Positions 18,563 to 29,762 are shown, counted from the stretch's first letter. The stretch: 64,000 nucleotides of DNA from Pantoea coffeiphila (GCF_016909495.1 NZ_JAFBFW010000002.1:806001-870000); one strand, 5' to 3'. The notes: generated by a model from the sequence alone, not told the origin. Numbers and translations are program-made.

Positions 18563-18715
18563 TTCGCCCACACGGACGTGGGCGAAAGTCACAGCCGCGC
18601 AGGACGCGCGTCTGTGGCGGTCCGGCAGGCTGACTAACGGAGTGAAGGCACCGCAAAGCGGCGCGAGGACCCGCCCGACGGAGGAGCCGCCAGCCTGCGC
18701 AGGCTCCGAACACTG
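18563..18715. repeat. Palindrome-rich intergenic sequence
   Basis: TTCGCCCAC (18563-18571) pairs with GTGGGCGAA (18578-18586). CACAG and CTGTG flank a GC-rich core just after it. AGCCTGCGCAGGCT, near 18695, is a perfect palindrome within GGAGCC...GGCTCC. The run looks like an intergenic repeat element able to fold as RNA or single-stranded DNA. I see no tRNA here, although E. coli has thrW beyond proA. Confidence 0.5.
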
Positions 18716-18846
18716 CCAACGCGGGAAAAATGCCGAGTAATACAAAAACTACAGCATTCGCTGAAAGCTTCGGCTATCGCTGATACGGAAAAAAGCAGTC
18801 AGACGACACAAAAGCTAAAGTCCCGGCTGACTATGGCTCCAGCCAA

Positions 18847-20100
18847 TCACCCGCGGATCGTATCATCCCCAAACGCCACCCACTTGTACGTGGTTAACGC
18901 TTCCAGCCCCATCGGGCCGCGAGCGTGCAGCTTCTGCGTGCTCACCGCCACCTCGGCTCCCAGACCAAACTGGCCGCCGTCGGTAAAACGGGTGCTGGCA
19001 TTCACATACACCGCCGAAGAATCCACCTCGTTAACGAAACGATCGGCATGCTGAATGGTGCGCGTCAGGATCGCATCGGAATGCTGCGTGCCGTACTCGC
19101 GAATATGGGCAATCCCCTCATCCAGATCGTCCACCAGCTTCACGTTCAGATCCAGCGCCAGCCACTCGTCGCGGTACTGGGCATCGGTCACCGCGCTAAC
19201 GCTTGCCGGGCCGTTTTCCAGCAGCGGCAGCGAACGCGGATCGGCGTGCAGGGTAATACCCTCTTCCGCCATCCGCGCGCTCAGCGCCGGCAGGAAACTG
19301 TCGGCAATGGCAGCGTCAATCAGCAACGTTTCCACCGAATTGCAGGCGCTTGGGCGCTGCTTCTTGGCGTTAACGATCACTTTCAGCGCCGCTTCCTGCT
19401 CGATACTGCGATCGACATAGATATGGCAAACGCCGATACCGCCGGTGATTACCGGGATGGTTGAATTTTCACGGCACAGCTTATGTAAACCGGCACCGCC
19501 GCGTGGGATCAGCATATCCACGTAGCGATCCAGCTTCAGCAGCTGATTAACCAGCTCGCGATCCGGGCTTTCAATCGCCTGAACCGCACCGGCAGGCAGG
19601 CCGTGCTGCTGCAGGGCATTCTGGATCACCCGTACGGTCGCGGCGTTCGTACGATACGTCTCTTTGCCGCCGCGCAGGATCACCGCGTTACCGGTTTTCA
19701 GGCACAGGCTGGCGACGTCAACGGTAACGTTCGGGCGCGCTTCATAAATCACGCCCACCACGCCGAGCGGCACGCGGCGACGCTCAATGCGCAGACCGCT
19801 ATCCAGCTTGCCGCCGTCAATCACCACGCCAACCGGATCGGCCAGATGGCACACCTGACGCACGTCGTCGGCAATGCCTTTCAGGCGTGCCTGATTCAGC
19901 ATCAGCCGGTCCAGCAGCGCGGCGCTCATGCCGTTCTGGCGCGCATCGGCCAGATCAAGCTCGTTTGCGGCCAGAATCTCCGCGCTTTGTGCTTCCAGGC
20001 TGTCGGCGATCGTCAGCAGCACCTGATTTTTTTGTTCGGTAGACAGCACCGAAAGCTGATATGACGCGGCCTTGGCCGCTTTACCCATTTGCTCAAGCAT
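18847..20100 (-). CDS. proA: Glutamate-5-semialdehyde dehydrogenase (gamma-glutamyl phosphate reductase)
   Basis: A 417-residue aldehyde dehydrogenase superfamily enzyme, the usual ProA length. The catalytic cysteine is C253 in [25 protein letters not shown] and LILRGG-type segments mark the NADPH and substrate regions ([10 protein letters not shown] about 116-125). It reduces gamma-glutamyl phosphate to the semialdehyde, the second step of proline synthesis. It follows proB after a 9-base gap as the second gene of the proBA operon. Confidence 0.97.
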   Translation of the reverse strand: MLEQMGKAAKAASYQLSVLSTEQKNQVLLTIADSLEAQSAEILAANELDLADARQNGMSAALLDRLMLNQARLKGIADDVRQVCHLADPVGVVIDGGKLDSGLRIERRRVPLGVVGVIYEARPNVTVDVASLCLKTGNAVILRGGKETYRTNAATVRVIQNALQQHGLPAGAVQAIESPDRELVNQLLKLDRYVDMLIPRGGAGLHKLCRENSTIPVITGGIGVCHIYVDRSIEQEAALKVIVNAKKQRPSACNSVETLLIDAAIADSFLPALSARMAEEGITLHADPRSLPLLENGPASVSAVTDAQYRDEWLALDLNVKLVDDLDEGIAHIREYGTQHSDAILTRTIQHADRFVNEVDSSAVYVNASTRFTDGGQFGLGAEVAVSTQKLHARGPMGLEALTTYKWVAFGDDTIRG

Positions 20101-20109
20101 TGGTATTCC

Positions 20110-21213
20110 TTAGCTGACAATCATATCGTCGCGGTGCACGGCAACCGGACCATATTCATAACCTAAAATATCGCCAATCTGCTGGGAGTGATGACCGGCA
20201 ATCATCCGCATGGCGTCGCTGTTGTAGCGCGACACACCGTGGGCGACATCGCGCCCCTGCAGGCTGCGGATGCGGATCACTTCACCACGGGAGAAGTTGC
20301 CGCTGATCTCACGAATACCCTTCGGCAGCAGCGAGCTACCGCGCTCCAGAATGGCGGACAGCGCACCGTCATCCACCACCAGCTCACCGGCAGGCGGCGC
20401 ACCGAAGATCCAGCGCTTGCGGTTCTCCAGCGGGGTGGCAAAGGCGTGGAAGCGTGTACCAACCGGCGTTGCGGCGATCACATCACCGATTACGCCCGGG
20501 CGGCTGCCTGCGGCAATGATGGTGTCGATGCCCGCGCGGCAGGCAACGTCGGCGGCCTGCAGTTTGGTGGTCATGCCGCCGGTGCCCAGCCCGGAAACAC
20601 TGTCTCCGGCCAGCGCACGCAGCGCGTCATCAATGGCGTGAACGTCGCTAATCAGCTCTGCTTCAGGATTATTACGCGGATCGGCGGTAAACAGGCCCTG
20701 CTGATCGGTCAGCAGCAGCAGCTTATCGGCACCGGCAAGAATCGCCGCCAGCGCCGACAGGTTATCGTTATCGCCCACTTTGATCTCGGCGGTCGCCACC
20801 GCGTCATTTTCATTAATGACCGGGACGATATGGTTATCGAGCAGCGCGCGCATGGTGTCACGAGCGTTAAGAAAACGCTCACGATCTTCCAGGTCGGCAC
20901 GAGTCAGCAGCATCTGACCGATATGAATGCCGTAGATGGAAAACAGCTGTTCCCACAGCTGAATCAAACGACTCTGCCCCACCGCAGCCAGCAGCTGCTT
21001 TGAGGCGATGGTGGGCGGCAGTTCGGGGTAGCCCAGATGCTCTCGCCCGGCCGCCATCGCGCCCGAGGTGACAATCACAATCCGGTGGCCAGCCGCATGT
21101 TGCTGTGCGCACTGACGCACCAGCTCAACGATATGTGCCCGATTTAACCGACGCGATCCGCCGGTCAGTACGCTGGTCCCCAGTTTCACCACCAGGGTCT
21201 GGCTGCTGCTCAT
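20110..21213 (-). CDS. proB: Glutamate 5-kinase
   Basis: A 367-residue enzyme with an N-terminal amino-acid kinase domain ([12 protein letters not shown] at the start, [36 protein letters not shown]) and a C-terminal PUA domain (about residues 275-350; [18 protein letters not shown]). It phosphorylates glutamate, the first and proline-inhibited step of proline synthesis. The length and domain order are those of E. coli ProB. It is the first gene of proBA and is divergent from phoE. Confidence 0.97.
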   Translation of the reverse strand: MSSSQTLVVKLGTSVLTGGSRRLNRAHIVELVRQCAQQHAAGHRIVIVTSGAMAAGREHLGYPELPPTIASKQLLAAVGQSRLIQLWEQLFSIYGIHIGQMLLTRADLEDRERFLNARDTMRALLDNHIVPVINENDAVATAEIKVGDNDNLSALAAILAGADKLLLLTDQQGLFTADPRNNPEAELISDVHAIDDALRALAGDSVSGLGTGGMTTKLQAADVACRAGIDTIIAAGSRPGVIGDVIAATPVGTRFHAFATPLENRKRWIFGAPPAGELVVDDGALSAILERGSSLLPKGIREISGNFSRGEVIRIRSLQGRDVAHGVSRYNSDAMRMIAGHHSQQIGDILGYEYGPVAVHRDDMIVS

Positions 21214-21362
21214 TATTTCCTGCCGTTTTTGTCATAAAAGAGTGCAAAGAAACGTTTTAACAGGAGTCGTGCAGGAAGCCAACAGCCAGGCGGGGAAAAG
21301 CGTGAAAAAGCCCTGACCATTCGCTAGTCGAAAAGTTCGTGATTAACAAGAAATGTTTAAAA

Positions 21363-21381
21363 CTGTAATAAAACTTTAATA
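21363..21381 (+). promoter_or_regulatory. PhoB binding site (pho box) upstream of phoE
   Basis: CTGTAATAAAACTTTAATA matches the two-half pho-box pattern CTGTCAT-AAAW-CTGTCAT with a few changes, and is close to the phoE box of E. coli as I remember it. It lies about 130 bases before the phoE start. In PhoB-dependent promoters the box takes the place of the -35 element. The site supports naming the porin gene phoE. Confidence 0.65.
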
Positions 21382-21514
21382 GAGAAAAGGTAAAACGTTC
21401 CTGTCTTAGAAGAGCCTCCGGGCCACTTAGCCCAAAGTAGTTCAGTCGAAGTCTGCCCCGCAGCCGTCTGGAATATGAAGGGACATAAACTTTACTCTTT
21501 CGGGATTGATAGCA

Positions 21515-22627
21515 ATGAAGAAAAGCGCACTGGCAATTTTAACCGCCGCACTGGCCCTGTCCACCGCCGCTCAGGCTGCTGAAGTTTACAATAAAGACGG
21601 CAACAAGCTGGACCTGTACGGCAAAGTGAAAGGCCTGCACTACTTCAGCGACAGCGCTGGAAACAACGGCGACAAATCTTACGTTCGTCTTGGCTTCAAG
21701 GGCCAGACCCAGATTAACGACCTGATGACCGGTTACGGTCAGTGGGAATACCAGTTCAACACCAACAACACTGAGAGCACCGACGCACAGACCGGTAACA
21801 AAACCCGTCTGGGCTTCGCTGGTCTGAAATTCGGCAGCTACGGCTCCGTCGACTACGGCCGTAACTACGGCGTACTGTACGATGTGGAAGCCTGGACCGA
21901 TATGTTCCCAGAGTTCGGCGGTGACGGTACTGCACGTACCGACAACTTCATGACCGCGCGTACTACCGGCGTGCTGACCTACCGTAACACCAACTTCTTC
22001 GGCCTGGTTGATGGCCTGAAGTTCGCCCTGCAGTATCAGGGTAAAAACGATGCGGGCGGCGCTAACGACCGTACCAGCGTAGCGCGCCAGAACGGCGACG
22101 GCTACGGCGGTTCACTGGTTTACGCACTGGGCGACAGCGGCGTGAGCATCAGCGGTGCCTACACCTCGTCTGACCGTACTAACCAGCAGCAGGCTCAGGC
22201 TTACGGCCACGGCGACAAAGCGGATTCCTGGGGTACGGGCCTGAAGTACGATGCCAACAACCTGTATCTGGCAGCGATCTACTCTGAAACCCGCAACATG
22301 ACGCCAATCAGCGGCACCAGCACCGTAACCGGTTCTTCCGTCAGCGGCATGGCGAACAAAACTCAGAACGTGGAACTGCTGGCGCAGTACCAGTTCGACT
22401 TCGGTCTGCGTCCATCACTGGGCTATATCCAGACCAAAGGTAAAGATATCGAGAACGGTATCGGCGATGAAGATTTAGTGAAATACATCGATGTGGGCGC
22501 AACTTATTACTTCAACAAGAATATGAACGCCTATGTTGACTACAAAATTAACCAGCTGAAAGACGACAACAAACTGTCTCTGAACACCGACGACGTTGTC
22601 GCTGTTGGTCTGGTTTACCAGTTCTAA
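21515..22627 (+). CDS. phoE: Outer-membrane trimeric porin PhoE
   Basis: A 370-residue general porin: signal peptide MKKSALAIL...TAAQA (21 residues), mature start [16 protein letters not shown], the constriction-loop motif MFPEFGGD, and the C-terminal VGLVYQF ending in phenylalanine that the Bam machinery recognises. It forms 16-strand barrels as trimers for diffusion of small anionic solutes. Position between proB and crl and a pho box upstream identify it as PhoE rather than OmpC/OmpF. The ATG 21515 starts the signal peptide; a TTG nine bases earlier is not needed. Confidence 0.9.
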   Translation: MKKSALAILTAALALSTAAQAAEVYNKDGNKLDLYGKVKGLHYFSDSAGNNGDKSYVRLGFKGQTQINDLMTGYGQWEYQFNTNNTESTDAQTGNKTRLGFAGLKFGSYGSVDYGRNYGVLYDVEAWTDMFPEFGGDGTARTDNFMTARTTGVLTYRNTNFFGLVDGLKFALQYQGKNDAGGANDRTSVARQNGDGYGGSLVYALGDSGVSISGAYTSSDRTNQQQAQAYGHGDKADSWGTGLKYDANNLYLAAIYSETRNMTPISGTSTVTGSSVSGMANKTQNVELLAQYQFDFGLRPSLGYIQTKGKDIENGIGDEDLVKYIDVGATYYFNKNMNAYVDYKINQLKDDNKLSLNTDDVVAVGLVYQF

Positions 22628-22670
22628 GTTGTAAAACTGTACCACCCCTCGCTGTGTCTACTTAAAACAA

Positions 22671-22695
22671 AGGCTGGAATTATCCAGCCTTTTCT
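22671..22695 (+). terminator. Terminator between phoE and crl
   Basis: AGGCTGGA (22671-22678) and TCCAGCCT (22683-22690) form a perfect stem with an ATTA loop, followed by TTTCTTATT. It ends phoE; the A-run before the stem (AAAACAA) may let it act for crl on the other strand too. Confidence 0.8.
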
Positions 22696-22710
22696 TATTC
22701 TCAGATTGAA

Positions 22711-23112
22711 TCAGGCACTCAGCTTTACCGGCTCCTCGGCAAAATTAGCCGCAGGACGCAAATCCAGTTCCAGTTCAAGCAGCAGGGCCTTCAGGCGCTC
22801 ATGGAAATTGCGTAACGTCTCTTCGAGGCGGGCATTGTTATCCTTACCCTTTACGGCTGTCGGCTTCCAGTTGCCTTCCTTGTCAAACAGACCAAAGTAG
22901 TACTCATAGGTGAAATGGTCCGCCTGCGCTTCCAGTTCCATCCACCAGCCCCAGAATTCTCGTTCTTCCGGTGCAGGTTTCACATTGACGCAAACTGCCA
23001 GACAGTCGAAGAAAAAGCGATCGTCTTCACACTTGTTCTCACGGATGTAAGGGCCTAAAGAGCCAAAGCGTTTCATTAAACGGCTCTTAGGATGTCCACT
23101 CGGTAACGTCAT
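22711..23112 (-). CDS. crl: Sigma-S holoenzyme assembly factor Crl
   Basis: A 133-residue protein with the Crl pattern: [47 protein letters not shown] and [18 protein letters not shown] are recognisable in order. Crl binds sigma-S and promotes its association with core RNA polymerase, raising expression of stationary-phase genes such as curli. The gene holds its E. coli position between phoE and frsA and is convergent with phoE. Confidence 0.96.
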   Translation of the reverse strand: MTLPSGHPKSRLMKRFGSLGPYIRENKCEDDRFFFDCLAVCVNVKPAPEEREFWGWWMELEAQADHFTYEYYFGLFDKEGNWKPTAVKGKDNNARLEETLRNFHERLKALLLELELDLRPAANFAEEPVKLSA

Positions 23113-23168
23113 CGTTAAACCTCCTTGGTTGGGCCTATAGTTGTAGCAAAGTCATGGATTTTAGCAAC

Positions 23169-24419
23169 TCATGCGCTTAACTGCCGGGCCAGCCAGTCGC
23201 AAATATCTCGCAGGCCACGGTCGAAATTGTTCATTGAGGGCGAAGGCTTAATCGGTAATAGCTTGCCGCTGACGGAGGAATTCACAATAGCGCGTGACTC
23301 CTCCTCCGGGCTGAACGGATCGTTAGCCCAATAGCCGGAAAGCATCGGCACGGTGCAGCGGCGGCCCAGAAGGCCCTGTAGCTTGAGCGAGAAGCGGCTC
23401 AGCTCAATACGCAGCGCGCTGTCGGAGGTGCTGGACATCCCCAGACGGCTGGCCAGCATATCCATATACATTTCCGGGACCCGATCCTGAAGGGCGATAT
23501 CACTCAGCAGGCTATGAACGATGGGGCCAAGGCAGGCCACCGCACGCAGACGCTGAGGTTCAAGATAAGCTAAACGGACGGCGACGTTCGCACCGAAGCG
23601 GAAGCCGAAGGCGGCTACACGGGTATGATCGACCCACGCCACCTGCTCGAGCTGGCGCAGTACGTGCTGATGCAGGAAACTGGAATCATGCGTTAGCTTC
23701 CATTTAGCGGAAAAGCCCACCGACGGCACGTCCAGGGTCAGCATGGCGATACCTCGCGGCGCGAGATAGTCATGGAAAAGGCGGTAGTGATCGCTTTGCA
23801 GCGAATCGAGGTTAGCGCACAGCATCACCGTCGGATAGGGTGCCGATACGCCCGGCGGCATATGCAGGAAGCCGGTCACCGGACTGCCGTCGGGAATGTT
23901 GAACGTCAGCTCGCGCAGTTCGCCCGACAGGCGGCTGGTCGCTTCCTGATAGGCACGGTTTGCCAGCAGCTGTGCCTGCTCGGCCAGCTCGTCTTCTTTC
24001 AGATAGGGATAGCCCGCCAGGCTGTACAGATTCGCCGCGTGCAGCCAGTGCTGGCCGGACAGCAGATCGTCTTCACATTCGCTGGCCTTTTGCTGCCACT
24101 GCGCCCCCTGTTTTGACCATTCATAAATCCAGTTGCCGCTGCGATAGCCAATTACCGTATCCAGCAGCCGATCGTCGGTATGCTCCACCCGGCTGACCGC
24201 AATGCGTGCCAGTACTTCGCTGATTTCCTGCGGCGTCAGCCCTCGCCAGGTCCACAGCAGGCGGTTAATCATGCGATACCAGCCAGCATGGCTTTCGCCA
24301 TCCAGCGCGGAGTTAATGTTTATCGGGCGGTGATGATGCACACGCCGCACCAGCGACGAGGTTTCAGGATGCTTAAAACGCGGTTTGAACAGTTCTTCGC
24401 TGAGGTTTTTCGGCGACAT
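23169..24419 (-). CDS. frsA: FrsA, alpha/beta-hydrolase-fold fermentation/respiration switch protein
   Basis: A 416-residue protein close to E. coli FrsA over its full length: [22 protein letters not shown] near the start is split here by choice of start at the ATG 24419, and [20 protein letters not shown] lies in the hydrolase core. It binds unphosphorylated EIIA-Glc and was reported to act as an esterase; a proposed cofactor-independent pyruvate decarboxylase activity is disputed. A start seven codons earlier (24440) is possible, with GGAGG between the two. It stands between crl and gpt as in E. coli. Confidence 0.93.
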   Translation of the reverse strand: MSPKNLSEELFKPRFKHPETSSLVRRVHHHRPININSALDGESHAGWYRMINRLLWTWRGLTPQEISEVLARIAVSRVEHTDDRLLDTVIGYRSGNWIYEWSKQGAQWQQKASECEDDLLSGQHWLHAANLYSLAGYPYLKEDELAEQAQLLANRAYQEATSRLSGELRELTFNIPDGSPVTGFLHMPPGVSAPYPTVMLCANLDSLQSDHYRLFHDYLAPRGIAMLTLDVPSVGFSAKWKLTHDSSFLHQHVLRQLEQVAWVDHTRVAAFGFRFGANVAVRLAYLEPQRLRAVACLGPIVHSLLSDIALQDRVPEMYMDMLASRLGMSSTSDSALRIELSRFSLKLQGLLGRRCTVPMLSGYWANDPFSPEEESRAIVNSSVSGKLLPIKPSPSMNNFDRGLRDICDWLARQLSA

Positions 24420-24498
24420 GACTGGGAGTTCCTCCGGCATTCTGGACAGATATCCAGTCTATCGTAGCCACAGCTCGCACGCGAAGGATAAAAACAGA

Positions 24499-24521
24499 CG
24501 CGCCCGGTAAAACCGGGCGCG
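24499..24521 (-). terminator. Terminator after gpt
   Basis: On the minus strand CGCGCCCGG, a TTTTA loop and CCGGGCGCG form a perfect 9-bp stem, followed by TCTGTTTTT. It lies 17 bases after the gpt stop and ends that single-gene transcript. Confidence 0.85.
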
Positions 24522-24537
24522 CATTGAGCAGCATCAA

Positions 24538-24996
24538 TCAGTTTTTAACAATGGGTGGAATATAGGCAACGCCCATATCCCATGGCTGCTCAATCCAGGT
24601 GTTTTGCGGGATGTCGATGATGTAATCGTCAACCAGAGGGCGGCCGGCCGGTTTGGCAAAGATAGTGACAAAACGCGCCTGCGGATACATATCGCGAATC
24701 GCCTGCGCTGTGCCGCCGGTGTCCACCAGGTCATCAATTACGATAAACCCTTTGCCGTCCCCTTCTGCACGCTTCAGCACTTTCATTTCACGCTGATTAT
24801 CGTGGTCGTAGCTGGAGATGCAGACGGTATCAACGTGGCGAATGCCCAGCTCGCGAGCCAGCAGTGCAGCAGGTACCAGGCCACCGCGGCTGACGGCAAT
24901 AATGCCCTGCCACTGTTCTACAGGAAGCAGGCGCTGTGCCAGTTTACGGGCATGAATCTGCAGCATGTCCCAGGTGACGACGTATTTTTCACTCAT
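24538..24996 (-). CDS. gpt: Xanthine-guanine phosphoribosyltransferase
   Basis: A 152-residue type I phosphoribosyltransferase. The PRPP motif is [12 protein letters not shown] (86-97), and the flexible-loop region around SSYDHDNQ follows ISS. It converts guanine and xanthine, and poorly hypoxanthine, to nucleotides at the inner membrane face. The ATG 24994-24996 gives the [13 protein letters not shown] start of E. coli Gpt exactly; longer frames lack support. It is divergent from pepD. Confidence 0.97.
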   Translation of the reverse strand: MSEKYVVTWDMLQIHARKLAQRLLPVEQWQGIIAVSRGGLVPAALLARELGIRHVDTVCISSYDHDNQREMKVLKRAEGDGKGFIVIDDLVDTGGTAQAIRDMYPQARFVTIFAKPAGRPLVDDYIIDIPQNTWIEQPWDMGVAYIPPIVKN

Positions 24997-25254
24997 AAAA
25001 AGATCCCGACCAGAAACTGGCTTAAAAATGTGCAATGGGAAAGGTTGCGCGAAATTATAGAGATCTGAGGCGCTAAAAACCAGCACCAGAGGCGTCGATA
25101 ACCGCTTTTTTGCCGGGGCGAAGTAAGCAGCGTCTGATAAACGGTGATACTATTTCCCCATCGCGTCAGATCCGCTGACGGGAATTGTCCAACCGAATTT
25201 AACGCACGCCCCTGCCTTGATGGCGGTCGGTGGTGCTGACACAGGAGAGCCAAC

Positions 25255-26712
25255 GTGTCTGAATTGTCTCAATTATCTCCGCAGCCGCTGTGGGATATTT
25301 TTGCCAAAATTTGCTCCATTCCTCACCCTTCTTATCATGAAGAAGCGCTGGCCAGCCACATTATGTCGTGGGCCAAAGAGCAGGGGTTCTGGCATGAACG
25401 TGACCAGGTCGGCAATATCCTGATTCGTAAACCGGCCACGCCGGGCCTGGAAAACCGTAAGCCGGTGGCGCTGCAGGCGCACCTGGATATGGTGCCGCAA
25501 AAAAATAACGATACCGTGCATGATTTCACCAAAGACCCGATCCAACCGTGGGTTGATGGGGAGTGGGTGAAGGCGCGCGGAACCACGCTGGGTGCCGATA
25601 ACGGCATCGGTATGGCCTCTGCGCTGGCCGTTTTAGCCGATAGCAGCGTTGAGCACGGTCCGCTGGAAGTGCTGCTGACCATGACCGAAGAAACCGGCAT
25701 GGCAGGTGCATTTGGCCTTCAGGCCGGCTGGCTGCAGGCCGATATTCTGATCAACACCGACTCGGAAGAGGAAGGTGAGATTTATATGGGCTGCGCGGGC
25801 GGTATCGACTTTACCAGCACCCTGCCCTTGACTCGCGAAGCGCTGCCAGCGGGCTATCAAACGCTGAAGCTGACCTTAAAAGGTCTGAAAGGCGGCCACT
25901 CCGGCTGTGATATTCACGTCGGTCTGGGCAACGCCAACAAGCTGCTTTCCCGCTTCCTGTTTGCCCACGCGGCGGAACTCGACCTGCGCCTGATCGACTT
26001 TACCGGCGGTACGCTGCGTAATGCCATTCCGCGTGAGGCGTTCGCTACCCTCGCGGTTGCGGCCGATAAGGTCGATCGTCTGAAGTCGCTGGCGGCAGGT
26101 TACCTGACCACGCTGCAAAATGAACTGAGCCTGGTTGAGAAAAATATCGCTATCGTGACCGAAGCCGTGGAAAGCAGCGAACAGCCGCTGAATGCCGCAA
26201 GCCGCGATGCTTTCATTGCTCTGCTGAACAGCACCCCGAACGGCGTGATCCGCAACTCCGACGTGATGAAAGGCGTGGTGGAAACCTCGCTGAACGTCGG
26301 CGTGGTGAAGTTTGAAGGCGACGAAGCGGTCATCAACAGCCTGGTGCGCTCCCTGATCGACAGCGGGAAAGAGTACGTGGTGGAAATGCTCACCGCGCTC
26401 GGCCAGCTGGCAGGGGCAAAAACCCTGGCAAAAGGCAGCTACCCAGGCTGGCAGCCGGATGCCACCTCCCCGGTGATGGCGCTGGTGCGTGAAACCTACG
26501 AGAAGCTGTTTAACCGCACGCCGAATATTCAGGTGATTCACGCGGGTCTGGAGTGCGGTCTGTTCAAAAAACCGTACCCGGAAATGGATATGGTCTCTAT
26601 CGGCCCCACCATCACCGGCCCACACTCGCCGGATGAGCAGGTGCATATCGCCAGCGTTGGCCTGTACTGGCAGCTGCTGACCGCACTGCTGAAGGCTATT
26701 CCGGCGAAATAA
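25255..26712 (+). CDS. pepD: Aminoacyl-histidine dipeptidase (peptidase D)
   Basis: A 485-residue M20-family zinc dipeptidase. Metal and catalytic residues are visible at H76 and D78 (QAHLDMV), D115 (GADNGIG) and E145-E146 (MTEETGMAG). It hydrolyses Xaa-His and other dipeptides in the cytoplasm. The start is a GTG at 25255 with ACAGGAGAG upstream. It is followed by a strong terminator and is convergent with dinB. Confidence 0.96.
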   Translation: MSELSQLSPQPLWDIFAKICSIPHPSYHEEALASHIMSWAKEQGFWHERDQVGNILIRKPATPGLENRKPVALQAHLDMVPQKNNDTVHDFTKDPIQPWVDGEWVKARGTTLGADNGIGMASALAVLADSSVEHGPLEVLLTMTEETGMAGAFGLQAGWLQADILINTDSEEEGEIYMGCAGGIDFTSTLPLTREALPAGYQTLKLTLKGLKGGHSGCDIHVGLGNANKLLSRFLFAHAAELDLRLIDFTGGTLRNAIPREAFATLAVAADKVDRLKSLAAGYLTTLQNELSLVEKNIAIVTEAVESSEQPLNAASRDAFIALLNSTPNGVIRNSDVMKGVVETSLNVGVVKFEGDEAVINSLVRSLIDSGKEYVVEMLTALGQLAGAKTLAKGSYPGWQPDATSPVMALVRETYEKLFNRTPNIQVIHAGLECGLFKKPYPEMDMVSIGPTITGPHSPDEQVHIASVGLYWQLLTALLKAIPAK

Positions 26713-26720
26713 AAGTATTC

Positions 26721-26753
26721 CCAGCCCGGGGATCCCCGGGTTGGATAATTTTT
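26721..26753 (+). terminator. Terminator after pepD
   Basis: CCAGCCCGGGG (26721-26731) pairs with CCCCGGGTTGG (26734-26744) through two bases of loop, partly with G-T pairs, followed by ATAATTTTT. It lies just after the pepD stop. The rest of the gap to 26927 shows no gene. Confidence 0.75.
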
Positions 26754-26927
26754 GCCAGCAAGCCGACACCGCAGCGCACAATACCCGCGCTAAGCCATGT
26801 GAGTGTTCACAAAACAGGATATATGCGAACTCTGCCTGTGCTCTTCATGGAATGCGTTATCTGATGAACGCTGCCGCATAACACTGTGGCAGCGTTCTTA
26901 TTATGCAACGTGCAGCCGTTTCCCTCA

Positions 26928-27983
26928 CTACAGCCCCAGCAGCAGCTGCCGCTCGATCTGCGGATTCAGCAGCGTAACGTGCAGCCCGACCAGCCTGACC
27001 CCGCGCCCTCCCCGCCGTTCGTCCCAGCTTTTACGCGCCACGGCAATCAGATCGGCTTTATTCAGCTCCGGCCAGACGTGTTCCTGAGTGGTCAGCTGGA
27101 AGTCATTAAATTTCAGCTTCACGCCCTGACGGGCAATCTGGCGGTCCGGCTTGATTTTGATCAGCCGCCGTTCCAGCTCTTCATAGAGTGAATCAATAAT
27201 ATTCAAGCAATCTTCCCAATCGTGGATATCTTCAGACAGCGTACGCTCCACGCCGAGGGATTTACGCTGGCGCTCGGTGATCACTTCTCGATCGTCAAAA
27301 CCGTGGCTTCGCTCCCACAACACGCGGCCAAATTTACCAAACCGCTTAAGCAGCATTGCCAGATCGCTGTTTTGCACATCGGCACAGGTATTCAGCCCCA
27401 GCTCTTCCAGCTTGCGGGCGGTCACTTTGCCGACGCCGGGAATTTTTGCCAGCGGCAGGGCCAGCAGAAAGTCGGGCATCTCCTCGGGGGTAATTACGCA
27501 CTGTCCGTTAGGTTTATTGATATCAGAGGCGATTTTGGCGAGGAATTTAATCGGTGCCACGCCGGCAGAAGCGGTCAGGTTTAGTTCCTGCTGGATAGTC
27601 TGGCGGATTTCCCGCGCCATCAGCGTTGCCGATCCCTGGCAGTGGGGGCTGTCGGATACGTCAAGATAGGCTTCATCCAGCGACAACGGTTCGATCAGCG
27701 AGGTATAGCGGGAGAAAATTTCACGGATATGGGCGCTGGCCTCTTTATAAGCGTCATAGCGCCCGGGGATCACTTTAAGATGGGGGCAAAGTTTTAAGGC
27801 CATGGCCGTTGGCATCGCGCTGCGCACACCGTATTTGCGTGCAGGATAGTTGGCGGTGCTGATGACCCCACGCGCAACGCGGCTGCCGCCAATCGCAATC
27901 GGGATATCGCGCAGGCTGGGATCGTCACGCATTTCTACTGCGGCAAAAAAGCAGTCCATATCAACGTGAATGATCTTACGCAT
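26928..27983 (-). CDS. dinB: DNA polymerase IV (translesion Y-family)
   Basis: A 351-residue polymerase, the same length as E. coli DinB. Catalytic acids are D8 ([12 protein letters not shown]) and D103-E104 (SLDEAYLD). The C-terminus QLLLGL (346-351) is the beta-clamp binding motif. It copies across N2-dG adducts and extends slipped primers, causing mutations. The ATG 27983 fits the family start. A LexA box lies 20 bases upstream, so it is under SOS control. Confidence 0.97.
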   Translation of the reverse strand: MRKIIHVDMDCFFAAVEMRDDPSLRDIPIAIGGSRVARGVISTANYPARKYGVRSAMPTAMALKLCPHLKVIPGRYDAYKEASAHIREIFSRYTSLIEPLSLDEAYLDVSDSPHCQGSATLMAREIRQTIQQELNLTASAGVAPIKFLAKIASDINKPNGQCVITPEEMPDFLLALPLAKIPGVGKVTARKLEELGLNTCADVQNSDLAMLLKRFGKFGRVLWERSHGFDDREVITERQRKSLGVERTLSEDIHDWEDCLNIIDSLYEELERRLIKIKPDRQIARQGVKLKFNDFQLTTQEHVWPELNKADLIAVARKSWDERRGGRGVRLVGLHVTLLNPQIERQLLLGL

Positions 27984-28002
27984 AACGCCCCCCGACAATG
28001 CA

Positions 28003-28018
28003 CTGTATAAGTATACAG
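28003..28018 (-). promoter_or_regulatory. LexA operator (SOS box) of dinB
   Basis: CTGTATAAGTATACAG departs from the consensus CTG-TATATATA-CAG only near the centre and is symmetric at both CTG/CAG arms. It lies 20 bases before the dinB start, where LexA would block the promoter until DNA damage. Confidence 0.92.
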
Positions 28019-28208
28019 TTAAATCAGGCGATATCAATAAATGTCGGTTCACCCGCAATCATGGCGCTATTAAGGTATTTAATCTTTCTAATCTTGAGAA
28101 AAAAATAGACAATGCTATGGTATCGCCGCGATAGCGGAATTGTCCTATATTGCAAGAAACAGACGCCTTTTGGCGTTGCACTCCACCCTCTTTTTCAAGG
28201 GAACAAGA

Positions 28209-28943
28209 ATGGCCAAAATCGCACTGCTGTTTGCGATGATTTTTCTGCCTGCCGTTGTCTTTGCCAGCGTACCCGATGCGGTACAGCCACTGGCGCCGGT
28301 CAGCAAAGAGTTAAAGAAACAACTGCTGGGTACACCGGTGTATCTGCAGATCTTTAAAGAAGAACGCACTCTCGAGCTTTACGGCAAGATCGGTAACGAA
28401 TATCGCCTGCTCGACAGCTATCGCATCTGTAATTTTTCCGGCGGACTGGGGCCAAAACGTCGCCAGGGCGATTTTAAAAGCCCGGAAGGTTTTTACACTG
28501 TCGGGCTTTCCCAGCTGAAGCCAGACAGCCGCTTTTATCGTGCGATTAACGTCGGCTTCCCGAATGAATATGACCGCCAGCAGGGTTATGAAGGGAAATA
28601 TCTGATGATCCACGGCAACTGCGTGTCGATTGGCTGCTATGCCATGACCGATGCCTATATGGACGAAATTTATCACTATGTGGAAGCCGCCCTGCGTAAC
28701 GGCCAGCAGCGCGTTGATGTCAGCATTTATCCCTTCCGCATGACCGAAAGCAATATGCAGCGCCACCGCTACTCGACCTATTTCAGCTTCTGGAAAGAGC
28801 TGCAGCCTGGCTATGCGCAGTTTGTGCAGACCAAACAGCCGCCGTCAGTGAGCGTCAGCGGCGGTAAGTATGTGCTGAGCCGCCCGATGATGAACGGCAC
28901 AGGTGCACCGGATTCAGCTCTGGCGCTCACCCAGACAAAATAG
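28209..28943 (+). CDS. yafK: YafK, L,D-transpeptidase-fold periplasmic protein (DpaA/LdtF)
   Basis: A 244-residue exported protein with a signal peptide ending at VVFAS (about residue 19) and a YkuD domain. The catalytic motif is H135 (YLMIHG) and C143 (SIGCYAMTD). YafK in E. coli has been described as the enzyme that releases Braun lipoprotein from peptidoglycan (DpaA, also LdtF). The ATG 28209 is preceded by AAGGGAACAAG. Its last 30 bases overlap the 3' end of the convergent yafJ, a tight arrangement. Confidence 0.93.
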   Translation: MAKIALLFAMIFLPAVVFASVPDAVQPLAPVSKELKKQLLGTPVYLQIFKEERTLELYGKIGNEYRLLDSYRICNFSGGLGPKRRQGDFKSPEGFYTVGLSQLKPDSRFYRAINVGFPNEYDRQQGYEGKYLMIHGNCVSIGCYAMTDAYMDEIYHYVEAALRNGQQRVDVSIYPFRMTESNMQRHRYSTYFSFWKELQPGYAQFVQTKQPPSVSVSGGKYVLSRPMMNGTGAPDSALALTQTK

Positions 28944-29681
28944 CGCCCACTCACCTGGGGCAATCTTGTTCCAGGTTTCGTTAGCCGTTAGCGGCTGCGT
29001 TGCTATCACCGTGACCACGTCGTTCGGCGTGGTCTGCTTCTGAAAATCAATTTCCACATCCTGATCCAGCAGCTTCGCTTTGCCAAACGGCGCACGACGG
29101 GTGATCCAGAACAGATTAGTGGAGCAGAATGCCATCAGATAGCGACCGTCCGACAGCAGCATATTGAATACGCCCTTCTCCCTTAGCTCCCCCGCCAGCT
29201 CGGCGATATAGCGGAACACCGCAGGCCAGTTGCCCGGTGTACGCGGATAGCGCGTGGTCAGCTTATGCAGCAGCCAGCAGAACGCCAGCTCGCTGTCGGT
29301 TTCGCCGATCGGTCGATAAGGCCCGGTATCCAGATTCTTGTAGCCTTTCAGCTGACCGTTATGGGCGTAGGTCCAGTTGCGGCCCCACAGTTCGCGGGTG
29401 AAAGGATGCGTGTTTTCCAGCGACACTTCGCCGCGGTTGGCCTGGCGTATATGCGCCACCACCGAACACGACTTGATTGGGTAATCCTGCACCAGACGCG
29501 CAATCGGCGACTGGAAGCTCGGTTGCGGATCTTTAAATGTGCGGCAGCCTTTACCCTCGTAGAAGGTAATACCCCAGCCATCTTTATGCGGACCCGTTCC
29601 GCCTCCGCGCTGCACCAGCCCGGTAAAGCTAAAACAGATGTCCGTCGGGACGTTCGCGCTCATCCCGAGCAGTTCGCACAT
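28914..29681 (-). CDS. yafJ: YafJ, class II glutamine amidotransferase-like protein
   Basis: A 255-residue Ntn-type amidotransferase domain protein. C2 ([10 protein letters not shown]) is the expected nucleophile once the methionine is removed; [29 protein letters not shown] and YAHNGQL are the glutaminase motifs. There is no fused synthase domain, so the acceptor is unknown, as for E. coli YafJ. It lies between gmhA and yafK as in E. coli and runs into the 3' end of yafK. Confidence 0.93.
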   Translation of the reverse strand: MCELLGMSANVPTDICFSFTGLVQRGGGTGPHKDGWGITFYEGKGCRTFKDPQPSFQSPIARLVQDYPIKSCSVVAHIRQANRGEVSLENTHPFTRELWGRNWTYAHNGQLKGYKNLDTGPYRPIGETDSELAFCWLLHKLTTRYPRTPGNWPAVFRYIAELAGELREKGVFNMLLSDGRYLMAFCSTNLFWITRRAPFGKAKLLDQDVEIDFQKQTTPNDVVTVIATQPLTANETWNKIAPGEWALFCLGERQS

Positions 29682-29762
29682 AGTGATTCCTCGTCAACAA
29701 CCTTGAAACGGATAACCGTGGAGTGCCCGCCGCGCAGCAGCGCCAGCGGGCAACGGCAGGGA

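Noticed and set aside
18000-18846. thrW tRNA and phage attachment site beyond proA
   Set aside because: No tRNA sequence, integrase or attachment core could be found in the gap.
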